From Alphaproteobacteria bacterium (GTDB lineage Bacteria > Pseudomonadota > Alphaproteobacteria > Rickettsiales > UBA998), in the NCBI GenBank assembly GCA_004293935.1, contig RDZH01000014.1, positions 1-64,000 on the forward strand: a stretch of 64,000 nucleotides of DNA, given 5' to 3'. Each line of letters begins with the position of its first letter. Position 1 is the first letter of the stretch. A model generated the notes under the pieces. The model saw only the letters and a list, made by a program, of their open reading frames with translations. It ran no database searches and had not been told where the DNA came from. The position numbers were made by a program, and so were the translations under genes. Of this stretch, positions 60,449 to 64,000 are shown piece by piece.

Positions 60449-61396
60449 ATGAATAATATGACGGTTATTGGAACAAATCTATCAGAAAATTTTTATGGCA
60501 CGGATGCGGCAGATTTTATTTATGGCAATGAAGGCGATGATACGGTTTCAGGCGCAGCGGGTAATGATACTATTTGGGGCTGGGCAGGCAATGATGTGCT
60601 GTATGGCAATGCAGGTGATGATGTAGTTGGTGGCGATGCTGGCAATGATCTTATCTATGCGGATGAAGGCAATGATGTTGCGCATGGTGGCGAAGGTGCT
60701 GATACCGTTTGGGGCTGGACAGGCAATGATCTGATCAATGGCGATGCTGGCAATGATTTGCTCGGTGGTGATGCTGGTCATGATACGGTGTATGGTGGCG
60801 AAGGTGCTGATACTATTTGGGGCTGGTCAGGTAATGATGTGCTTGCTGGCGATGCAGGCAATGATGTGATCGGCGGTGATGATGGCAATGATTCACTTTA
60901 TGGTGGTGATGGCAATGATTCGCTCTATGGTTGGAATGGTAATGACCTCATCAATACAGGTGCGGGTGATAATTTCGCATTTGGTGGCACAGGCGATGAT
61001 TTTATCGTAGCTGGTGAAGGCAATGACGCATTGTTTGGTGGCGATGGAAATGATGTGATTCAAGCCAATGGTGGCAATGATAGCATCGTTGCAGGTTTTG
61101 GACAAGATACCCTTTCTGGCGGTGATGGTGCAGATGTGTTTATTTTTGAATCATTCACTGATAGCTCTGGCTTGATCGATACCATCAAAGATTTCCAAAT
61201 GGGTGTTGATAAAATTGATGTGAGCGCGTTTGGTCTTTCAGGCATTGAGAAAACGACTGGATTGAATTCGCTCAATGCAGTAAGCATTTTCACATCTGAA
61301 GGCAATACGTACATTTCTTATCACCAAAATGATTTTGAAGTACGTTTGGAAGGTGATTTGACGGCGTTCATTACAAGCTCTGACTTTATTTTCTAA
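60449..61396 (+). CDS. RTX / hemolysin-type calcium-binding repeat protein
   Basis: About 20 GGxGxDxxx-type nonapeptides followed by DVFIFESFTDSSGLIDTIKDFQMGVDKIDVSAFG, typical of the T1SS C-terminal region. Confidence 0.92.
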   Translation: MNNMTVIGTNLSENFYGTDAADFIYGNEGDDTVSGAAGNDTIWGWAGNDVLYGNAGDDVVGGDAGNDLIYADEGNDVAHGGEGADTVWGWTGNDLINGDAGNDLLGGDAGHDTVYGGEGADTIWGWSGNDVLAGDAGNDVIGGDDGNDSLYGGDGNDSLYGWNGNDLINTGAGDNFAFGGTGDDFIVAGEGNDALFGGDGNDVIQANGGNDSIVAGFGQDTLSGGDGADVFIFESFTDSSGLIDTIKDFQMGVDKIDVSAFGLSGIEKTTGLNSLNAVSIFTSEGNTYISYHQNDFEVRLEGDLTAFITSSDFIF

Positions 61397-61448
61397 GTAA
61401 CACGTTCAAAGAACCATTATGCATGGTGTGTATGATGGTTCTTAGTAT

Positions 61449-61484
61449 AAAAAAGCCTAGATTGTGTTCAATCTAGGCTTTTTT
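61449..61484. terminator. Bidirectional rho-independent terminator
   Basis: AAAAAAGCCTAGATTG-tgtt-CAATCTAGGCTTTTTT perfect 16-bp stem. Confidence 0.92.
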
Positions 61485-61520
61485 TATGGCTAGTGTCCTT
61501 GCCGCCCCCCCGTGATATAT

Positions 61521-61698
61521 TAATGGTTTACTCTCCCGCCTGCGGGGGAGCATAAGACCGAATACATAGCGTGCAATATTTACATCATGTGAAGGGTGGC
61601 AAGGTATAACCCATAAAACCACCAAATTTGTTACTCTTGGCGTAAGGCAGGAGTCCAGTTAGAACCGTGGTTTTGGATGCCCGCCTAGGCAGGGATGA
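61521..61698. repeat. Dispersed composite hairpin repeat (family A)
   Basis: 30-mer taatggtttactctcccgcctgcgggggag (61521-61550) is the exact reverse complement of 3753-3782; hairpin units at 61632-61658 and 61674-61698. Confidence 0.8.
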
Positions 61699-61709
61699 CG
61701 CGCTATATA

Positions 61710-63482
61710 TTAACGGGCAGCTTCTCTATCCTGCATGAGTTGTTCTTTTGTCCATTGCTGCATCTGTTGTGGCGGTACGCCTAATTCAGTGGCGACATGA
61801 TGTACCATTTGTTGTTGAAATATTTCTTCATGTGCGGGGTTGGGAGTGCGATAAGCACGAAGTGTTTCAAAAAACCTCATGGCATTATCAGTGCTTGCCA
61901 TGGGGGGTAAGCTAAAGGTAAGTTTGGCAATCGCCTCGCTAACATCCGCCATGGGGGGTGGTTCATGACGAGAAGCGATGGTGGGCAATAATGCTTGTTG
62001 CCGTTGCACCTCAGATCGTAGCTCTTGGCTGTTCACATCGACGGCAGGAGATTTTTCAATAATCGCACAGAGTTCTTCACGAATCTTGTCGTGTTGTGCG
62101 GGAGGGAATTGTGCAATCAACGCGGCTGCCTGCATGGTGACTTGTTCAAAACGATGATTGCGTTTGGTCATTTCTATAGCGACATGTTCCTGCACGATTT
62201 CAGCAAGCCCTTCGACAATATGCTTATCTTGGCGTTGCAATGTGTCCTCAGCGCGCTGTGCTAGATATTCTGACAAGTCTTTAATGAAATCCCTTTGCGT
62301 GGTAGGTGAAAATAATATCGGCTGCCGTTCAAGGAATGAAGCAATAGCTTCGGTCAATGCGCGAGGATTTCCAACAGATTGCTCACCATAATCATCTTTT
62401 TGCAGAAAGAACATACTGACATCACCTGCTAGATAGCTTGATTCTGCCATTTTTTGTACAGGATTTGAACTATTCATACTGACTAAACTTGCACCCAACG
62501 CTCCCATAGCTGAAAGATGCTGTGGATCTTCTTGAATATGTTGTTTGATGCACTCAATAGGATTCTTCCAAAAAGAGGTTTTTTCTTCTGTATGCACGCG
62601 AGGTACTAAGAGTATCGACCATCCTGTGAAGGATACAACGGCGCGTGCCATATCAATCATCGCATCACGATCATCATGATTTTGCCTCAAGCGCATCAAA
62701 CCTGAGGTAAACACGAGAGCCTGACCAAGATTCCATGCTGCCACCCCTGTTTCCATCGGATGATCGAGCAGGAATTGATGCACATTCTTGAGGAGAGGAT
62801 CGGAAATATTATCCAATGTATCTTTATTTTGTAGGGAAGCCTCAATGGGTTGATCGTTGCCTGAAGCGAGTTGTCGCTCAATTTCCTGATTGAGTAAATA
62901 GAGATGGTGGATGCTATCATCCTGACCATATTTCAAGAAAATGAAGGATTGCAGAATATTACACACCGTTGATGTTGCTTTGAGTACCCTTAATGGTAGC
63001 GGGGGAGGAGTGCCATCGGGAGTTCTATCAAAGAAGCCGGCTAGCCCTAGAGTCACATCCCCAAAGCAATAAAGCCCTGAGAGCATTTTCATCGGTGTGT
63101 CAATATAATTACGTATGCCTTGCGCGCTATCGGTAACGCAATGTTTGAGGGAACGTGCCGCATGTGTTGCCCCTTGTGCAAAACCAAATTTCAAGAACGC
63201 ATCTTCAACACTGGTTTCTCGCCCTAAATGATCAATTTCAAGCACTGTGCGGTTGTTCTCATCAACACCGATCGTGGTGCGGCATGAGCGTTTGGCATAA
63301 TCATTGCGCAATGTTTCAAGGGCGGTGTGTGCATTGGCGTTGTCTATGACAATATGCGCTGTCCAATTATGCTCGCCTTGCACCCGTTCAAGCAATGCTA
63401 GTCGATCATGTGTTGCATCATCATAGACCATGACGAACGCATCATGAGAGGAGGATATGGTAGGCGAAGATTTGATGTTCAT
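61710..63482 (-). CDS. Uncharacterised 590-aa protein
   Basis: Continuous ORF, no recognised domain; C-terminal region similar to the neighbouring ORF (LTFSLPPMASTDNAM vs LTFSLPPIASTENAL). Confidence 0.75.
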   Translation of the reverse strand: MNIKSSPTISSSHDAFVMVYDDATHDRLALLERVQGEHNWTAHIVIDNANAHTALETLRNDYAKRSCRTTIGVDENNRTVLEIDHLGRETSVEDAFLKFGFAQGATHAARSLKHCVTDSAQGIRNYIDTPMKMLSGLYCFGDVTLGLAGFFDRTPDGTPPPLPLRVLKATSTVCNILQSFIFLKYGQDDSIHHLYLLNQEIERQLASGNDQPIEASLQNKDTLDNISDPLLKNVHQFLLDHPMETGVAAWNLGQALVFTSGLMRLRQNHDDRDAMIDMARAVVSFTGWSILLVPRVHTEEKTSFWKNPIECIKQHIQEDPQHLSAMGALGASLVSMNSSNPVQKMAESSYLAGDVSMFFLQKDDYGEQSVGNPRALTEAIASFLERQPILFSPTTQRDFIKDLSEYLAQRAEDTLQRQDKHIVEGLAEIVQEHVAIEMTKRNHRFEQVTMQAAALIAQFPPAQHDKIREELCAIIEKSPAVDVNSQELRSEVQRQQALLPTIASRHEPPPMADVSEAIAKLTFSLPPMASTDNAMRFFETLRAYRTPNPAHEEIFQQQMVHHVATELGVPPQQMQQWTKEQLMQDREAAR

Positions 63483-63522
63483 GGCTTCCTCTCAAAGAAT
63501 GGTAACGATAGATGATACGGTT

Positions 63523-64000
63523 TTAGCGTGCTTGTGCTACTCCAACCTGCGGTGTTGATGTGTGTTGTGCTAAATTATGGAGTTCTTGTGCGGGCATATC
63601 GAGCTTGTTCGCAACGAAATCAACCATGTTTTTTTGGAATAGTTCTTCTTTTTTCGGTGATGGCTTAAGATAATCCGTGACGGCACTAAAAATATCTAAG
63701 GCATTTTCTGTGCTGGCAATAGGAGGAAGGCTAAAAGTGAGATGTGCAATCCCGTCACTTACCTGAGCAACGGAAGGAGGGGTGGTAGTTTGGTTGGCAA
63801 GATGCCCGAGTGCGTGCTGTTGAATGCGCACTTGTGCAACGAGTTCTTCACGATTCATCTTAATACCAGCAGCACCAACGACCATATCGCATAATTTATC
63901 CGTCACGGTGGCGCGTTGTTCTTCAGGAAACATATTACTGAGGATCGCTGTTTGTGTGGCGATATGAGCAAAACGATTATTTTTCTCAGCGATCGCGGTA
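63523..64000 (-). CDS. Uncharacterised protein, paralogue of the adjacent gene (truncated by window edge)
   Basis: Frame stays open past the listed Met at 63933 to the window edge (..AIAEKNNRFAHIATQTAILSN-MFPEEQR..), matching ..TKRNHRFEQVTMQAAALIAQFPPAQH.. of the neighbour. Confidence 0.7.
   Translation of the reverse strand, partial: TAIAEKNNRFAHIATQTAILSNMFPEEQRATVTDKLCDMVVGAAGIKMNREELVAQVRIQQHALGHLANQTTTPPSVAQVSDGIAHLTFSLPPIASTENALDIFSAVTDYLKPSPKKEELFQKNMVDFVANKLDMPAQELHNLAQHTSTPQVGVAQAR

Noticed and set aside
60449-61090. Possible tandem DNA repeat or CRISPR-like array
   Set aside because: Periodicity is 27 bp coding for RTX nonapeptides; no identical direct repeats with unique spacers.
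60548-61314. Minus-strand ORFs rich in IIA..I repeats
   Set aside because: Antisense translation of the RTX repeat region.

Overview
The window is a typical chromosomal segment of an alphaproteobacterium. This placement is an inference from the Usg, TrcR/DUF1013, COQ9, CarD, phasin and LpxI genes and the dnaA-rpsT-mutM arrangement. I assign about 55 protein-coding genes and four tRNAs: Leu-GAG, Leu-CAA, Ala-TGC and Gly-GCC. Recognisable blocks are trxB; an LpoA-like gene with rsmI; icd; carD; obgE; proC; purB; argC-nadA; a WecA/CapD-like glycan pair; purH; two tandem CpaF-type ATPases next to rpoN; an lpxD-fabZ-lpxA-lpxI-lpxB lipid A operon; sodC; leuD-leuB; dnaA; rpsT; mutM; tpiA-secG-pyrG; ppiD-trpE-trpG; and a short RTX protein. 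The points most worth a second look are: (1) a HipBA-type toxin-antitoxin cassette with three operator-like palindromes spaced 50-51 bp apart, the middle one a hybrid of the outer two, plus a matching 11-mer 5 kb away; (2) at least two families of dispersed composite hairpin repeats, one with a copy carrying an internal deletion that keeps both ends, and one abutting a LepA gene truncated exactly after its GTPase domain; (3) adjacent cell-wall enzymes, a CHAP-type amidase and an S11-like D,D-peptidase, both with low-complexity tails and no classical signal peptide; (4) an uncharacterised tandem paralogous family at the right edge; (5) orphan tandem CpaF ATPases; (6) small phage-like ORFs behind tRNA-Ala; and (7) two candidate DnaA-box regions. 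No CRISPR array, rRNA, transposase or complete prophage was seen. All family calls come from reading motifs by eye; no database search was run.
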